DNA of 64,000 nucleotides from NCBI RefSeq assembly GCF_000016285.1, contig NC_011988.1:1047501-1111500 (forward strand). The letters run 5' to 3'. Position numbers and translations under genes: made by a program. Source of the stretch: Allorhizobium ampelinum S4 (GTDB lineage: Bacteria > Pseudomonadota > Alphaproteobacteria > Rhizobiales > Rhizobiaceae). Shown one piece after another: positions 49,180-59,039 of this stretch. Every line of letters starts with the position of its first letter. Position 1 is the first letter of the stretch. The notes under the pieces are model-generated. The model did no database searches. It had not been told where the DNA came from and saw only the letters and a list, made by a program, of their open reading frames with translations.

Positions 49180-51006
49180 CTACCGGCTATGCCACAGAAC
49201 TGCCGCTTCGCCAGCGAGTTGCCGCGCCTTTGCCAGTGTCTCGACATCGGTGGCAGGGGGCGTTTTCCCAAGGTATCGATCCGGTGCATGGAAAGCGATC
49301 TCGGCTTCGGTGCTGGCAATTCCGGCAGCGCGGCGCGTGAGAGCGATCTGCGCCGCGTCGCCGCGTTCGGCGGCATCACGGTAAGCGCGATTGGCGTCCA
49401 GCGCCCGGGCTGCCAGCTCTGAAAGGGACGGCGCCTTGTCGGGCCAGACGAGGAAGGTGACAATGATTGCCGCGAGACTGCCGATGATATTGTCGAGCAT
49501 TCGCGCCGATGCAATGCCAGCGCCTGGATGCAACATGTCCATGGTCAGAACGAACAGCATGGTCAGCACGGTGACGAACAGCGTATAACTGACGGAGCGC
49601 AGGGCAATGGTTGCTGCGGCGAGGGGAATGATGATGGCGGTAAGCAGCCCTGATGCCGGTATGCTGGTCAGTAACGCCAGAGCCAAGGCGCTCCCCACAA
49701 CCGAACCGACGATACGCTCCAGCGCCCGGCTCCAGCTCATCCGCCGGTCCGGCTGCAAAACCACGACCACGGCCATGGCGGCCCAATAGGGATAGTTCAA
49801 GGCCAGCAGATGGGCGACGACGGTGACAACCGTCACCCCCACGGCACTGCGAACGGCCCCACGCAAAAAATGTTGCCGCTGCCGGGCCTGTGCCATCTTG
49901 TCCGAAGCGGCCTGTTCCGGTCCCGCCGTTTCGGCAACGTCTGGTGCGGTTTTCCATTGGAGTGCTGTTGCAATGCTCCGCACCGCGCCCGCGACGGCGT
50001 CACGGCGGTCCGAAACGCTCTTTTCCAGCACTGAAAGCCGATTTTGCAGCTCGGTCACTGGCTCCGTATGCAGGGAGAGATTTTGGGCAGCCGCAATGAG
50101 GCTCGGCCGGATAACCTCGGCGCAAAGCTGGCCAATATCTGCCTGCCGCTCGGATGAACGCAGATGGTCAAGCGCCAGAAGCGCGTGAAAAATATCGTCC
50201 GCCGCCAAAAGCGCGATATGGAGGGCGGTCTTGTCGCTCTGCTCCGATGGACGAGCTGCGCGGGCAAGGTGAGACCGCGCGCGCTCCATCGCATTGCGCA
50301 CAGCACGCCGATGTTGGCTGCTTTTGAAGGTCCAGGCTTGCATGGCTGCGGGCTGAGATATGGTGTCGAGCTCAAGCGTCATATCGGCCAGCCGGGCGTA
50401 AACGGCGGAAATGGCGCGCCGTGCTGGGCGCCAGGCATCTGTTGGCCACAGGACAGTCAGCACCAGCGCGGCCCAGGCGCTGCCAGCCAGAAACGAACAG
50501 GCGAGCAGTGCCGCTTGCGGTGCCGTGTGAGGATAACCCGCCGCCACAACGCCAACCACGCCAAGGAGTGTGGCGACAAGCGGCACGACAGGCCAGCGCA
50601 GCGGCAGCAATGCGGTCAAACCGACGAGAATTGAGCCGGCGGCCAGCCCTGCTATGGACCCGAAACCCGCAAGCCAGGACGCGAGGAAAGCCGTAAGGCT
50701 GCCAAGCAGCGCGAAGGTCGCCAGCATCCGCCGCTGGAACCGTTTTTCGCCGCCGGTATCGGCAAGGCAGGTCCAGAAAGCCGCAAAAATCGACCAGCCA
50801 AATTGGTTTTGCCCTGCCGCGACGATGAGGACGGGAACGCCGACGATAAAGGCCGAGCGCAGGCCATCAATGATGTCGAGATGTTCAGGCGTCAACCCGA
50901 TTGCACGCAGTTCCAGCCAGCGCGCAATGCGGCGAACCCAATGTCCTGAAGGGCGGCGTGCTGTTTCAGTCTCTGATGTCATCGCCAAGCCAAGGACAGT
51001 TTTCAC
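49180..51006 (-). CDS. FUSC-family (YccS/AaeB-like) membrane transporter
   Basis: The 608-residue protein has two blocks of about five to six transmembrane helices (about 50-190 and 395-520) flanking a cytoplasmic helical domain, the layout of the fusaric-acid-resistance/aromatic-acid exporter superfamily. Motifs include LRSAFIVGVPVLIVAAGQN and AAMAVVVVLQPDRRMSWSRA, with the typical R-x-x-G-x-x-G-like ALERIVGSVVGSALALAL. It may export aromatic acids or related compounds. No membrane-fusion partner is adjacent. The start is either a GTG at 51006 or an ATG at 50982. Confidence 0.82.
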   Translation of the reverse strand: MKTVLGLAMTSETETARRPSGHWVRRIARWLELRAIGLTPEHLDIIDGLRSAFIVGVPVLIVAAGQNQFGWSIFAAFWTCLADTGGEKRFQRRMLATFALLGSLTAFLASWLAGFGSIAGLAAGSILVGLTALLPLRWPVVPLVATLLGVVGVVAAGYPHTAPQAALLACSFLAGSAWAALVLTVLWPTDAWRPARRAISAVYARLADMTLELDTISQPAAMQAWTFKSSQHRRAVRNAMERARSHLARAARPSEQSDKTALHIALLAADDIFHALLALDHLRSSERQADIGQLCAEVIRPSLIAAAQNLSLHTEPVTELQNRLSVLEKSVSDRRDAVAGAVRSIATALQWKTAPDVAETAGPEQAASDKMAQARQRQHFLRGAVRSAVGVTVVTVVAHLLALNYPYWAAMAVVVVLQPDRRMSWSRALERIVGSVVGSALALALLTSIPASGLLTAIIIPLAAATIALRSVSYTLFVTVLTMLFVLTMDMLHPGAGIASARMLDNIIGSLAAIIVTFLVWPDKAPSLSELAARALDANRAYRDAAERGDAAQIALTRRAAGIASTEAEIAFHAPDRYLGKTPPATDVETLAKARQLAGEAAVLWHSR

Positions 51007-51377
51007 GATTTTTAGTCGCCCCGTTTAACATTTCTGATAGCATTTCCAAATGCATGCTGATGGAAAATTGTATCAAAGACAGACGCCCGATACCTCAGGC
51101 GAGTTTGCATGACTCATGTGTCGAAGACTGATGTCTGCTGCACCGCGCAAAGCCGGTCTGGCTGCCGTATTCAGAGGTTTTGCTTGCGTTGTGAAGGTGA
51201 ATCTCGTTTTGGTTGCGTTTCGGGTTTGTTGACCTTAGCTGTTTTCATCCCACGCTGCCTAAGGTCATCCAGGTTGCACGGGGCCTGATATAACTCTATC
51301 TCTTGGCTTTCGCTGCCATCCGGTAGCCGATTAAACAGCCCTGTTTTGGGCATCCATAATGTCTCGAAAGCAATGCC
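51007..51377. promoter_or_regulatory. divergent intergenic region before recQ
   Basis: This 371-base gap between the divergent FUSC gene and recQ should contain both promoters. It includes one doubtful minus-strand open frame (51171-51353), described separately. I see no strong dyad or terminator. Confidence 0.35.
51171..51353 (-). CDS. doubtful 60-residue hypothetical protein
   Basis: The open frame encodes a hydrophilic peptide (MPKTGLFNRLPDGSESQEIE..., basic Lys/Gln-rich tail) with plausible composition. There is no clear ribosome site, and only 24 bases separate its start from that of recQ, leaving little room for a recQ promoter. I do not recognise it. It could be chance. Confidence 0.25.
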   Translation of the reverse strand: MPKTGLFNRLPDGSESQEIELYQAPCNLDDLRQRGMKTAKVNKPETQPKRDSPSQRKQNL

Positions 51378-53234
51378 ATGCCGTCAAGCCAGCCACGCCA
51401 CGAACCGACATTCGAGCATGGCGAAAGACATCCGCTGTCCATTCTGAAGCGGGTCTATGGCTATCCGGCTTTTCGCGGCAAGCAGGCCGAGGTGGTTCAG
51501 CAGGTGGTGGCTGGCGGCGATGCGGTCGTGCTGTTTCCGACCGGGGCCGGTAAATCCCTCTGCTTCCAGATCCCGGCGCTGTGCCGCGATGGGGTCGGCG
51601 TTGTGGTGTCGCCGCTGATTGCGTTGATGCGCGACCAGGTGGAGGCGTTGAAGCAAGTGGGTGTGCGGGCGGCGGCGTTGAATTCGTCTTTGTCGCGGGA
51701 GGAGTTTGTCGAGGTGCGGCGCGCCATTGCCGATGGCACGCTCGATCTGCTGTATGTCACGCCAGAGCGGATCGTCACGCCTGCCTTCAAGGATGTGATC
51801 GGCTCTGCGAAAATTGCGCTGTTTGCCATCGATGAGGCCCATTGCGTTTCGCAATGGGGCCATGATTTCCGCCCGGAATATCGTGAACTGGGCAAGCTCG
51901 CCGAGACCTATCCCGGCGTGCCGCGCATGGCGCTGACGGCGACCGCCGATCCCCATACACGCGATGACATTATCGACAAGCTTGGTCTGCAATCGGCCAA
52001 GGTGTTTACCACCTCCTTCGACCGGCCCAATATCGCCTATGAAATCGTCGAGCGCGACCAGCCGCGCCAGCAGCTGCTGCGGTTTCTTTCCCGCCATGAA
52101 GGCGAGAGCGGCATTGTCTATTGCCTGTCGCGCGCCAAAGTCGAGGAAACGGCGGAATGGCTCAACACGCAAGGGGTGAGGTCGCTGGCCTATCACGCTG
52201 GCATGGACCGGGTATTGCGTGATGCCAATCAGGATGCGTTCCTGAAGGAGGAAAACCTTTGCCTTGTCGCAACCGTCGCCTTCGGCATGGGCATCGACAA
52301 GCCGAATGTGCGCTATGTGGCGCATCTTGATCTGCCTGGTTCCGTCGAGGCCTATTACCAGGAAACCGGGCGAGCCGGACGCGACGGGCTGCCGTCGGAT
52401 GTGTGGATGGCCTATGGTATGGCGGATGTCATCCAGCGCGGGCGGATGATCGATGGCGGCACCTCGGCTGAGGAGGTCAAGCGGGTCGAGCGAGCCAAGT
52501 TGAATGCGCTGCTGGCAATTTGCGAGACCCCCGGCTGCCGTCGTCAGGCAATTCTGGCGCATTTCGGCGAAGTGCATCCCGGTTCCTGCGGCAATTGCGA
52601 TACCTGCCTGAAGCCGGTGGAAACCTGGGATGGGACTGACGCGGCGATCAAGGCGCTGGCGGCGATCTACCGGACCGGGGAGCGTTTCGGCACCGGCCAT
52701 GTTATTGATGTGCTGCTGGGGAATGAGAACGACAAGACCGCCCGTTTCGGCCACGTTGACATGCCGGTTTTCGGTGCGGGCAAGGATCTGCCGTTAAAAA
52801 CCTGGCAATCGGTGTTCCGGCAGTTGCTGGCCGCCGGTCTGATCCGGGTCGATCATGACGCTTTCGGCGCGTTGAAACTGGAGCCGGACGCGCGCGCCGT
52901 CTTCAAGCGGGAGCGTGAAGTGCGATTCCGCAAGGACCGTCCGACCAAGGGCAAGGCGGCACGCACTGCGTCACCCGCCGCCGCACGAGCCAAGTCGGCG
53001 CTGGAGGGGGCCGATATGGAACTGTTCGAGGCGCTCAGGGCGGCGCGAATGGCGATTGCCAAGGATCTTTCCGTGCCGCCTTATGTTGTATTCCCGGATA
53101 CGACGCTGATTGCCTTTGCAACGGAAAGGCCTGATAGCCGGGAGGCGCTGCTGGGTATTTCTGGCGTCGGCCAATCAAAGCTTGAACGGTATGGCGATGC
53201 TTTCCTGGAGGTTATCCAGGCGCATGAGCGATAA
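51378..53234 (+). CDS. recQ: RecQ ATP-dependent DNA helicase
   Basis: This 618-residue superfamily-2 helicase has [16 protein letters not shown] (Walker A), [18 protein letters not shown] (DEAH box), [33 protein letters not shown] and [16 protein letters not shown] (motif VI). A zinc-binding cluster (CETPGCRR through SCGNCDTC), the RQC winged helix and a C-terminal HRDC domain (about 540-612, ending [19 protein letters not shown]) follow. It acts in RecF-pathway recombination and fork repair. The next gene starts 16 bases later in the same orientation. Confidence 0.96.
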   Translation: MPSSQPRHEPTFEHGERHPLSILKRVYGYPAFRGKQAEVVQQVVAGGDAVVLFPTGAGKSLCFQIPALCRDGVGVVVSPLIALMRDQVEALKQVGVRAAALNSSLSREEFVEVRRAIADGTLDLLYVTPERIVTPAFKDVIGSAKIALFAIDEAHCVSQWGHDFRPEYRELGKLAETYPGVPRMALTATADPHTRDDIIDKLGLQSAKVFTTSFDRPNIAYEIVERDQPRQQLLRFLSRHEGESGIVYCLSRAKVEETAEWLNTQGVRSLAYHAGMDRVLRDANQDAFLKEENLCLVATVAFGMGIDKPNVRYVAHLDLPGSVEAYYQETGRAGRDGLPSDVWMAYGMADVIQRGRMIDGGTSAEEVKRVERAKLNALLAICETPGCRRQAILAHFGEVHPGSCGNCDTCLKPVETWDGTDAAIKALAAIYRTGERFGTGHVIDVLLGNENDKTARFGHVDMPVFGAGKDLPLKTWQSVFRQLLAAGLIRVDHDAFGALKLEPDARAVFKREREVRFRKDRPTKGKAARTASPAAARAKSALEGADMELFEALRAARMAIAKDLSVPPYVVFPDTTLIAFATERPDSREALLGISGVGQSKLERYGDAFLEVIQAHER

Positions 53235-53249
53235 TGAGGGGCATGGATC

Positions 53250-54515
53250 ATGAATGAACAGGAAGACCTCGCCTCTGTTCTCCCCATCGAGGAGACGATT
53301 GACTGCGATTGCGCCGTTGTCGGTGCCGGGCCTGCCGGGTTGATGCTTGGTCTGCTGCTGGCCCGCGCCGGGGTGAATGTTACGGTGGTGGAAAAGCACG
53401 GCGATTTTCTGCGCGATTTTCGCGGCGACACACTTCACCCCTCCACACTGGAAGTGATGCATGAGCTTGGCCTGCTGGAAGATTTGTTGAAACTGCCGCA
53501 TGTGCAGGCGCCGACTTTGCATGCGGAAATCGGCGGACGTGACGTGACGATGGCTGATTTCTCCCGGTTGCCGACCCGCTGCCGGTTCATCGCCTTCATG
53601 CCGCAATGGGACTTTCTTGATTTTTTGGCCCGCGAAGCTGGGAAATACGCCAATTTTCGGCTGTTGATGAATGCCAAGGTGGAGACGCTGTTGGAAGGGG
53701 CGGATGGTGTTGCAGGCTTGACCGCTTCTACCCCGCAAGGCCCGGTGACGCTGCGATCCCGGCTGGTGGTCGGTGCCGACGGACGCCATTCCGTCACCCG
53801 CGCCAAGGCGGGGCTGGAGGTGGAAAGCTTCGGCAGCCCGAGCGATGTGCTGTGGTTCAAGCTGTCGCATCAGCCGCAAGACCCACCTTATACGATGGGG
53901 CATGGCGGCCCAAGGCAGGGTTTCGTGATGATTGATCGAGGCGACTATTGGCAATGCGGTTATATCGTCCGCAAAGGCAGTTTCGATACGGTCAAAGCCA
54001 AGGGGATCGAAGCTTTCCGTCAAGCCGTGGCTTTGGTGTCGCCATTGTCGCCTGAGCGGGTGGAGGAAGTCACCTCCTTTGACGATCTCTATCTTCTCAG
54101 CATCCGTATCGACCGCCTGAAACGCTGGTGGAAGCCGGGACTGATCTGCATCGGCGATGCGGCCCATGCCATGTCGCCGATCGGTGGTGTCGGCGTCAAT
54201 CTGGCCATTCAGGATGCCGTGGCGGCGGCAAACCGGCTGGCAAAGCCGCTGCTATCAGGTGAACCATTGGACGCCCATCTCGCTGCCATCGAGAAACGAC
54301 GCCTGTTCCCAACCAAGGCGACGCAGAAACTGCAATTGATGATGCGCCGCAAGCCGAAGGCCGAGGATGAGACGGTGGCGAACGAAGCACCGGCCAAGCC
54401 CTCCGGTCCGCCTGCATTCCTGAAGACCATTGCCCGCTGGCCGCTGCTTGCCCATATTGCCGGGCGGCTGATCGGCCTTGGTTTCAGGCCGGAACATGTC
54501 CGGCCCTTGAAATAG
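53250..54515 (+). CDS. FAD-dependent aromatic-ring hydroxylase-type oxidoreductase
   Basis: The 421-residue group A flavoprotein monooxygenase has an N-terminal GAGPAGLMLGLLLARAGVNV, a central SRLVVGADGRHSVTR (DG motif) and ICIGDAAHAMSPIGGVGVNL (FAD-ribityl GD motif). The HPSTLEVMHELGLLE segment is typical of UbiH/PheA-like enzymes. The substrate is unknown. It sits 15 bases after recQ, so the two are probably co-transcribed, which gives no functional clue. Confidence 0.85.
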   Translation: MNEQEDLASVLPIEETIDCDCAVVGAGPAGLMLGLLLARAGVNVTVVEKHGDFLRDFRGDTLHPSTLEVMHELGLLEDLLKLPHVQAPTLHAEIGGRDVTMADFSRLPTRCRFIAFMPQWDFLDFLAREAGKYANFRLLMNAKVETLLEGADGVAGLTASTPQGPVTLRSRLVVGADGRHSVTRAKAGLEVESFGSPSDVLWFKLSHQPQDPPYTMGHGGPRQGFVMIDRGDYWQCGYIVRKGSFDTVKAKGIEAFRQAVALVSPLSPERVEEVTSFDDLYLLSIRIDRLKRWWKPGLICIGDAAHAMSPIGGVGVNLAIQDAVAAANRLAKPLLSGEPLDAHLAAIEKRRLFPTKATQKLQLMMRRKPKAEDETVANEAPAKPSGPPAFLKTIARWPLLAHIAGRLIGLGFRPEHVRPLK

Positions 54516-54528
54516 GCCAGCACCTTTT

Positions 54529-55794
54529 TTATCCGACGCGACCGGCAGCATAGCGGCTCAGTGCCAGATCGGCATTGTCGATCTCGGTCTGGCGGCCACT
54601 GACGATGTCGCTGAGCAAACGGCCTGAACCGCAGCTCATTGTCCAGCCCAATGTTCCATGGCCGCTGTTGATATAGAGATTGCTGATGCCGGTTGCGCCG
54701 ATCACTGGCGTGCCATCCGGCGTCATCGGGCGAAGGCCTGACCAGAAATCGGCTCGCCCCATATCGCCGCCGGGAAACAGGTCGGTGACGGAATGTTCGA
54801 GTGTGCGGCGACGCGCGGCACCCAGATCATTGGTATAACCGGAAATTTCGGCCATGCCGCCCACCCTGATCCGGTCGCCCAACCTGGTGATGGCGATCTT
54901 GTAGGTCTCGTCCATCACGGTGGATTCGGGGGATTTCGATGGATCGACAATTGGAATGGTGAGCGAATAGCCCTTGACCGGATAGACCGGCAGTGTGATG
55001 CCGAGCGGCTTCAACAGCAGTGGCGAATAGCTGCCGAGTGCCACGACATAGGCGTCGGCGGTTTCGGTTCCCCTGTCGGTGACAACGCCGGTGACCTTGC
55101 CCCCCGACACCACCAACCGTTCTATGCTGCGGCCATAGTCGAACACCACGCCAAGCGAGGCGGCCTTTTCAGCGAGCTGATTGGTAAATTTGAAACAGTC
55201 GCCGGTCTCGTCCTTCGGCGTCAGCAAGCCGCCGACGATTTTATGGCGGGCTGCCGCCAAGGCAGGCTCGACCCGGATGCAGGCTTCACGGTCCAGCACT
55301 TCATAGGGAATACCGTCCGCCGCCAGTGCTTTCACATCTTTCGCCGAGGCATCCAGCTGCGCCTGAGTTCGAAACAGCTGCAAAGTGCCCTGCATGCGCT
55401 GGTCGTAGTCGATATTGGTCTCGGTGCGCAGCTGCGCCAGCGCAATCCGGCTGTAATCGGCCAGCCGCAGCATCCGGCTTTTGTTGATCGCGTAGCGCCC
55501 GGAGGTGCAGTTAGAGAGCATTCTCAGCATCCAACCCAGCATGGCAGCATCGATTTTCGGTCGCAGGATCAGCGGGGCATGTTCCATGAACAGCCATTTC
55601 AACGCTTTTTGCGGAATGCCGGGCGCTGCCCAGGGCGAGCAGTAGCCGAAGGACACTTCTCCCGCATTGGCAAAGCTGGTTTCCAGGGCCGGACCCGTCT
55701 GCCTGTCGATGACGGTCACTTCATGCCCGGCTTTGGCGAGATAGTAAGCACTGGTGACACCGATGACGCCCGCGCCCAGAATGGTAACTTTCAT
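54529..55794 (-). CDS. dadA: DadA, D-amino-acid dehydrogenase small subunit
   Basis: This 421-residue membrane-associated flavoenzyme has [20 protein letters not shown] at the N-terminus, [20 protein letters not shown] and [14 protein letters not shown] with [15 protein letters not shown] near the C-terminus, all typical of DadA. It oxidises D-alanine and other D-amino acids to 2-oxo acids and ammonia, passing electrons to the respiratory chain. I chose the ATG at 55794 behind GGGGAAC. It follows the racemase gene by 17 bases, the classical dadAX pairing with reversed order. Confidence 0.93.
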   Translation of the reverse strand: MKVTILGAGVIGVTSAYYLAKAGHEVTVIDRQTGPALETSFANAGEVSFGYCSPWAAPGIPQKALKWLFMEHAPLILRPKIDAAMLGWMLRMLSNCTSGRYAINKSRMLRLADYSRIALAQLRTETNIDYDQRMQGTLQLFRTQAQLDASAKDVKALAADGIPYEVLDREACIRVEPALAAARHKIVGGLLTPKDETGDCFKFTNQLAEKAASLGVVFDYGRSIERLVVSGGKVTGVVTDRGTETADAYVVALGSYSPLLLKPLGITLPVYPVKGYSLTIPIVDPSKSPESTVMDETYKIAITRLGDRIRVGGMAEISGYTNDLGAARRRTLEHSVTDLFPGGDMGRADFWSGLRPMTPDGTPVIGATGISNLYINSGHGTLGWTMSCGSGRLLSDIVSGRQTEIDNADLALSRYAAGRVG

Positions 55795-55811
55795 GTCGTT
55801 CCCCAATATTC

Positions 55812-56936
55812 TTATGCTGAAATATAGTCGCGGTGATAGCGATGACCAAGGCTGGTCAGGATTTCATAGGCGATGGTGCCCGCCGCTTGCGCCACATCCT
55901 CAAGGCTCTGGTGCGGACCAATCATCTCCACCAGACTTCCCAGCGTCAACGTGCCGGGTGGCAGGGCCGAAATATCGAGTGTCATGCTGTCCATCGAAAC
56001 CCGCCCGACAATTGGCAAACGGATATCACCATAGTAAGCGGCACCACGGTCGCTCAAGCAACGCGGCAGGCCATCAGCATAACCGATGGCGATGGTGGCC
56101 AGCCGGGTTTCCTTGGTGGCCACATAGGTCGCGCCGTAGCCGACGCAGGCTCCGGCTGGTACCGTTCGGGTTTGGATCACCTTCGCATCGACCCGCACCA
56201 CCGGCTTCATGCGGCGCCCTGCCAGATCGCTGGGCACCGCACCGTAAAGGGCAACGCCGGGGCGGACCAACGCGCCGTGAAACTGCTTGTCGATAAAGAT
56301 GCCGCCCGAATTGGAAAAGCACAAGGCAATGCCCGGAAATTGCGCCAATCGCTCGCGCATGACCGAAAATTGCGCGGCATTCTGGGTGCTGGCGCTGTCA
56401 TCGGCTGAGGCGAGATGACTCATGATGTAGCGGATGGAGAGGCCGGATAACAGGGCGGGGTCGCCTGCAAGCACATTGGCTTCTTCCGGTGAAAATCCGA
56501 GCCGCGACATACCGGTATCAAATTGCAGGATCGCGGGCAGGGTTCGTCCGAACTCGCTTGCCATTTTCGACCAGTTGGCAAGCTGTTCCAGCGAATTCAG
56601 CACCGGTATGAAGCCATTTGCTGCGGCAAAGGGTTCTGCACCCGGCTGTAAGCCATTGAGAATGAACAGTTCGGCATCCCCAGGCAAATGCTGCCTTAGC
56701 CCGGCGGCTTCCTGCACATTCGCCACGAAGAACTTCCGGCATCCAGCCCGGTAGAGCGCGGGGCCGACGCGGGCGGCTCCAAGGCCATAGGCATCGGCCT
56801 TGACGACGGCGGAGGTTTCCGCCGGGGTGGTCTCAGCGGCCAATTGGCGGTAATTGTCGGCAAGCGCGTCGAGGTCGATCACGAGGCGGGCGGAAAACGC
56901 ATCGGCATTCATATCCTGGCTGATAGACATATCCAT
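55812..56936 (-). CDS. dadX: catabolic alanine racemase (DadX/Alr)
   Basis: This 374-residue fold-III PLP enzyme carries the PLP lysine in [12 protein letters not shown] and the conserved C-terminal tyrosine region [17 protein letters not shown], followed by [16 protein letters not shown]. It interconverts L- and D-alanine. Its position upstream of dadA and its divergent Lrp regulator indicate the catabolic isozyme rather than the cell-wall one. The ATG at 56936, behind GGGGTG, is preferred to one 22 codons upstream that overlaps the promoter region. Confidence 0.92.
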   Translation of the reverse strand: MDMSISQDMNADAFSARLVIDLDALADNYRQLAAETTPAETSAVVKADAYGLGAARVGPALYRAGCRKFFVANVQEAAGLRQHLPGDAELFILNGLQPGAEPFAAANGFIPVLNSLEQLANWSKMASEFGRTLPAILQFDTGMSRLGFSPEEANVLAGDPALLSGLSIRYIMSHLASADDSASTQNAAQFSVMRERLAQFPGIALCFSNSGGIFIDKQFHGALVRPGVALYGAVPSDLAGRRMKPVVRVDAKVIQTRTVPAGACVGYGATYVATKETRLATIAIGYADGLPRCLSDRGAAYYGDIRLPIVGRVSMDSMTLDISALPPGTLTLGSLVEMIGPHQSLEDVAQAAGTIAYEILTSLGHRYHRDYISA

Positions 56937-57059
56937 AACTGCACCCCGTTTTTCTCGATGATATTGAAAGATTCGCGAAATTTCCGGGCGGGTTATCGGC
57001 AACTCTTGTGCTTTGTGAATTTTTGCGCAATTTTATGCGAAGAAAACGAGGATTGTTGC

Positions 57060-57527
57060 GTGAGTGGTATCGACGCCATCGACCGGGCCATTATGCGCCA
57101 ATTGCAGCTGAATGCGCGCATCAGCAATGCTAGTTTGGCGGCGGCTGTCGGGCTTTCCGCCTCGGCCTGCCTGCGGCGTGTCGCGCTGCTTGAAAAGCAG
57201 GGTTATATCAGCGGCTATACCGCCATTCTCGGCAAGTCTGATAAGGACGATGGTATTGCTGTCATCATCAACATCACACTGGACCGGCAGACCGAGGACT
57301 ATCTCAACCGCTTTGAGGCGGCGATCCGGAAATATCCGGAAATCCAGGAATGTTTCCTGATGACCGGCGGATCGGATTATCTGCTGAAACTGGAAGTCGA
57401 AAGCGCCCATGACTTTGAGCGCATCCACAAGGAAATCCTGGCCAAACTGCCGGGCGTGGCGCGCATCCATTCCAGTTTTTCCATTCGCAATGTACTGAAA
57501 ACCCGCCATGCCAAGCCGAAATCGTGA
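57060..57527 (+). CDS. Lrp/AsnC-family regulator, probable DadR
   Basis: This 155-residue regulator has an N-terminal helix-turn-helix (DAIDRAIMRQLQLNARISNA, LAAAVGLSASACLRRVALLE) and a C-terminal RAM ligand-binding domain (ECFLMTGGSDYLLKLEVES). It is divergent from dadX-dadA, the standard arrangement for an alanine-responsive activator of the dad genes. The start is a GTG at 57060 with GAGGA upstream; the open frame continues upstream but overlaps dadX. The regulatory target is inferred from position. Confidence 0.88.
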   Translation: MSGIDAIDRAIMRQLQLNARISNASLAAAVGLSASACLRRVALLEKQGYISGYTAILGKSDKDDGIAVIINITLDRQTEDYLNRFEAAIRKYPEIQECFLMTGGSDYLLKLEVESAHDFERIHKEILAKLPGVARIHSSFSIRNVLKTRHAKPKS

Positions 57528-57557
57528 TGGTGTCATTCCTGCTTGTCATTTTGGCCT

Positions 57558-57574
57558 TTGGTAGACCATAATAC
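57558..57574 (+). promoter_or_regulatory. GntR candidate operator, copy 1
   Basis: TTGG-TAG-ACCATAATAC, 55 bases upstream of the GntR start. The same pattern TTGGnnnACCATAATAC recurs at 58382-58398 ahead of the next gene. Two exact copies of a 14-base pattern in two adjacent promoters suggest one shared regulator, most simply the GntR protein. Confidence 0.6.
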
Positions 57575-57628
57575 GGGTGAATTGCCTGCTCTTTATGAGC
57601 GGTCTGGTTGCCGGGAAGGCTTGAGGGA

Positions 57629-58321
57629 ATGACAGAGACCATCAAGGTGGAACGCCCCACCAAGACGCTGCGGGAACTGGCGCTTGAGAAAGTCCGCGAT
57701 GCGATCATCAGTGGTTATTTCAAGCCGGGCGACCGGTTGGTCGAGCGTGACCTGTGCGCGCAGCTTGGGGTCAGCCGAACGGTGGTGCGCGAAGTGCTGC
57801 GGCATCTGGAGTCCGAGGGTCTGGTCAGCAATCCACAGAGCAAGGGGCCGATGGTGGCGCTACTGGATGTGGATGAAGCCCGGCAGATCTATGAAATCCG
57901 TGCGGCTTTGGAAGGCATGGCGGCGCGGCTTTGTGCGGAGAGGGGTGATCCGGCTATTGTGGCTGGCTTGTCAGAGGCGCTGGACGCGATCAAGGGTGGC
58001 TATGCTCGCCAGGATATGGCTGATGTCTTGAAGGAAACGACGCGATTTTACGAGACCTTGTTTACCCGGATTGATAGGCAGGTCGCCTGGGGCGTGGTGC
58101 GGCAAATGACCGTGCGGATCAACCATTTGCGTTCTATGACCATCAAGACCGATGGCCGGGCGACGGAGGGACCAGCCCAGATGCAACGGATTGTCGAGGC
58201 GATCCGCAATGGCGATGGACCAGCCGCCGAACAGGCGGCAATTGATCACGTTCAGCGCGCCTCCTCTATAGCCGTCGCGGTGCTTGCGCAGCAGGCCCGA
58301 TCCGCCATTGAGATCGAATAG
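57629..58321 (+). CDS. GntR/FadR-family transcriptional regulator
   Basis: The 230-residue regulator has an N-terminal winged helix (LRELALEKVRDAIISGYFKP, GDRLVERDLCAQLGVSRTVV, REVLRHLESEGLV) and a C-terminal FCD ligand-binding domain (about 85-225). The ATG at 57629, with GAGGG five bases upstream, is preferred to one seven codons earlier. The gene precedes, in the same direction, the catabolic cluster starting at 58423, and both have the motif TTGGnnnACCATAATAC upstream, so it probably controls itself and that cluster. Confidence 0.88.
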   Translation: MTETIKVERPTKTLRELALEKVRDAIISGYFKPGDRLVERDLCAQLGVSRTVVREVLRHLESEGLVSNPQSKGPMVALLDVDEARQIYEIRAALEGMAARLCAERGDPAIVAGLSEALDAIKGGYARQDMADVLKETTRFYETLFTRIDRQVAWGVVRQMTVRINHLRSMTIKTDGRATEGPAQMQRIVEAIRNGDGPAAEQAAIDHVQRASSIAVAVLAQQARSAIEIE

Positions 58322-58380
58322 ATATATTCCTTAAAAGAAAAAATAATTCCTGTTCGACAAGCCGCTTGACTCTGAAATAG

Positions 58381-58402
58381 CTTGGCATACCATAATACCA
58401 AG
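58381..58402 (+). promoter_or_regulatory. GntR candidate operator, copy 2
   Basis: CTTGG (58381-58385) and CCAAG (58398-58402) form a dyad around a 12-base core holding ACCATAATAC. This second copy of the TTGGnnnACCATAATAC pattern lies 21 bases before the DUF1185 gene, overlapping where a promoter -10 would be. The dyad symmetry fits binding by a GntR dimer. Confidence 0.62.
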
Positions 58403-58422
58403 ATTGATATTTGAGGTAAGCC

Positions 58423-59025
58423 ATGGCCCTGCACATCCGCAAAACTCTTCTGCATGTGGAAACCACCCTGGTGGAAGGCGGCAAGGCAGCGCCGACACCA
58501 TTGAAGCTCTACGCGGCTTTTGCTGTCGTTAAAAATCCCTGGGCCGGACGCGGCTTTGTCGAGGATCTGAAACCGGAAATTCATCAATGCGCCCCGGTTC
58601 TCGGCGAGCTTCTGACAGGCATGATTCTGGATGCCGTTGGCTCTGGCGAAGCGGTCGAGGCCTATGGCAAGGTTGCCGTTGTTGGTCTTGATGGCGAGAT
58701 CGAGCATGCTTCGGCGCTGATCCATACGTTGCGCTTCGGCAACCATTACCGCACGGCGGTGGGGGCAAAATCCTATCTCGCATTTTGTAACACCCGCGGT
58801 CCGGCCAATGCCCCAATCATGATCCCATTAATGGACAAGAATGACGAAGGTCGCCGCTCCCATTATCTAACGATTCAGACGGCCATTGCCGATGCACCAG
58901 CTGCCGACGAAATCGTTGTCGGGCTTGGTGCGTCTGTCGGCGGAAGGCCCCATCACCGGATCGGCGACCGCTATCAGGATCTGAAAGATCTGGGCCAGGA
59001 TGTCGCCAACCCGGCTGGCGTATAA
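58423..59025 (+). CDS. DUF1185 (AA_synth) family protein
   Basis: This 200-residue protein of the poorly understood DUF1185/amino-acid-synthesis family has KTLLHVETTLVEGGK near the N-terminus, FAVVKNPWAGRGFVEDLKPE, GKVAVVGLDGEIEHASALIH and GGRPHHRIGDRYQDL near the C-terminus. It has no signal peptide. Family members occur beside flavin monooxygenases and ABC transporters in catabolic clusters; their activity is not established to my knowledge. It is the first enzyme-type gene of the cluster, with GAGG eight bases before the ATG. Confidence 0.85.
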   Translation: MALHIRKTLLHVETTLVEGGKAAPTPLKLYAAFAVVKNPWAGRGFVEDLKPEIHQCAPVLGELLTGMILDAVGSGEAVEAYGKVAVVGLDGEIEHASALIHTLRFGNHYRTAVGAKSYLAFCNTRGPANAPIMIPLMDKNDEGRRSHYLTIQTAIADAPAADEIVVGLGASVGGRPHHRIGDRYQDLKDLGQDVANPAGV

Positions 59026-59039
59026 GCGGGGGCGGCGAG

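Noticed and set aside
51384..52754. 456-codon minus-strand frame
   Set aside because: Antisense to recQ, whose helicase motifs are complete.
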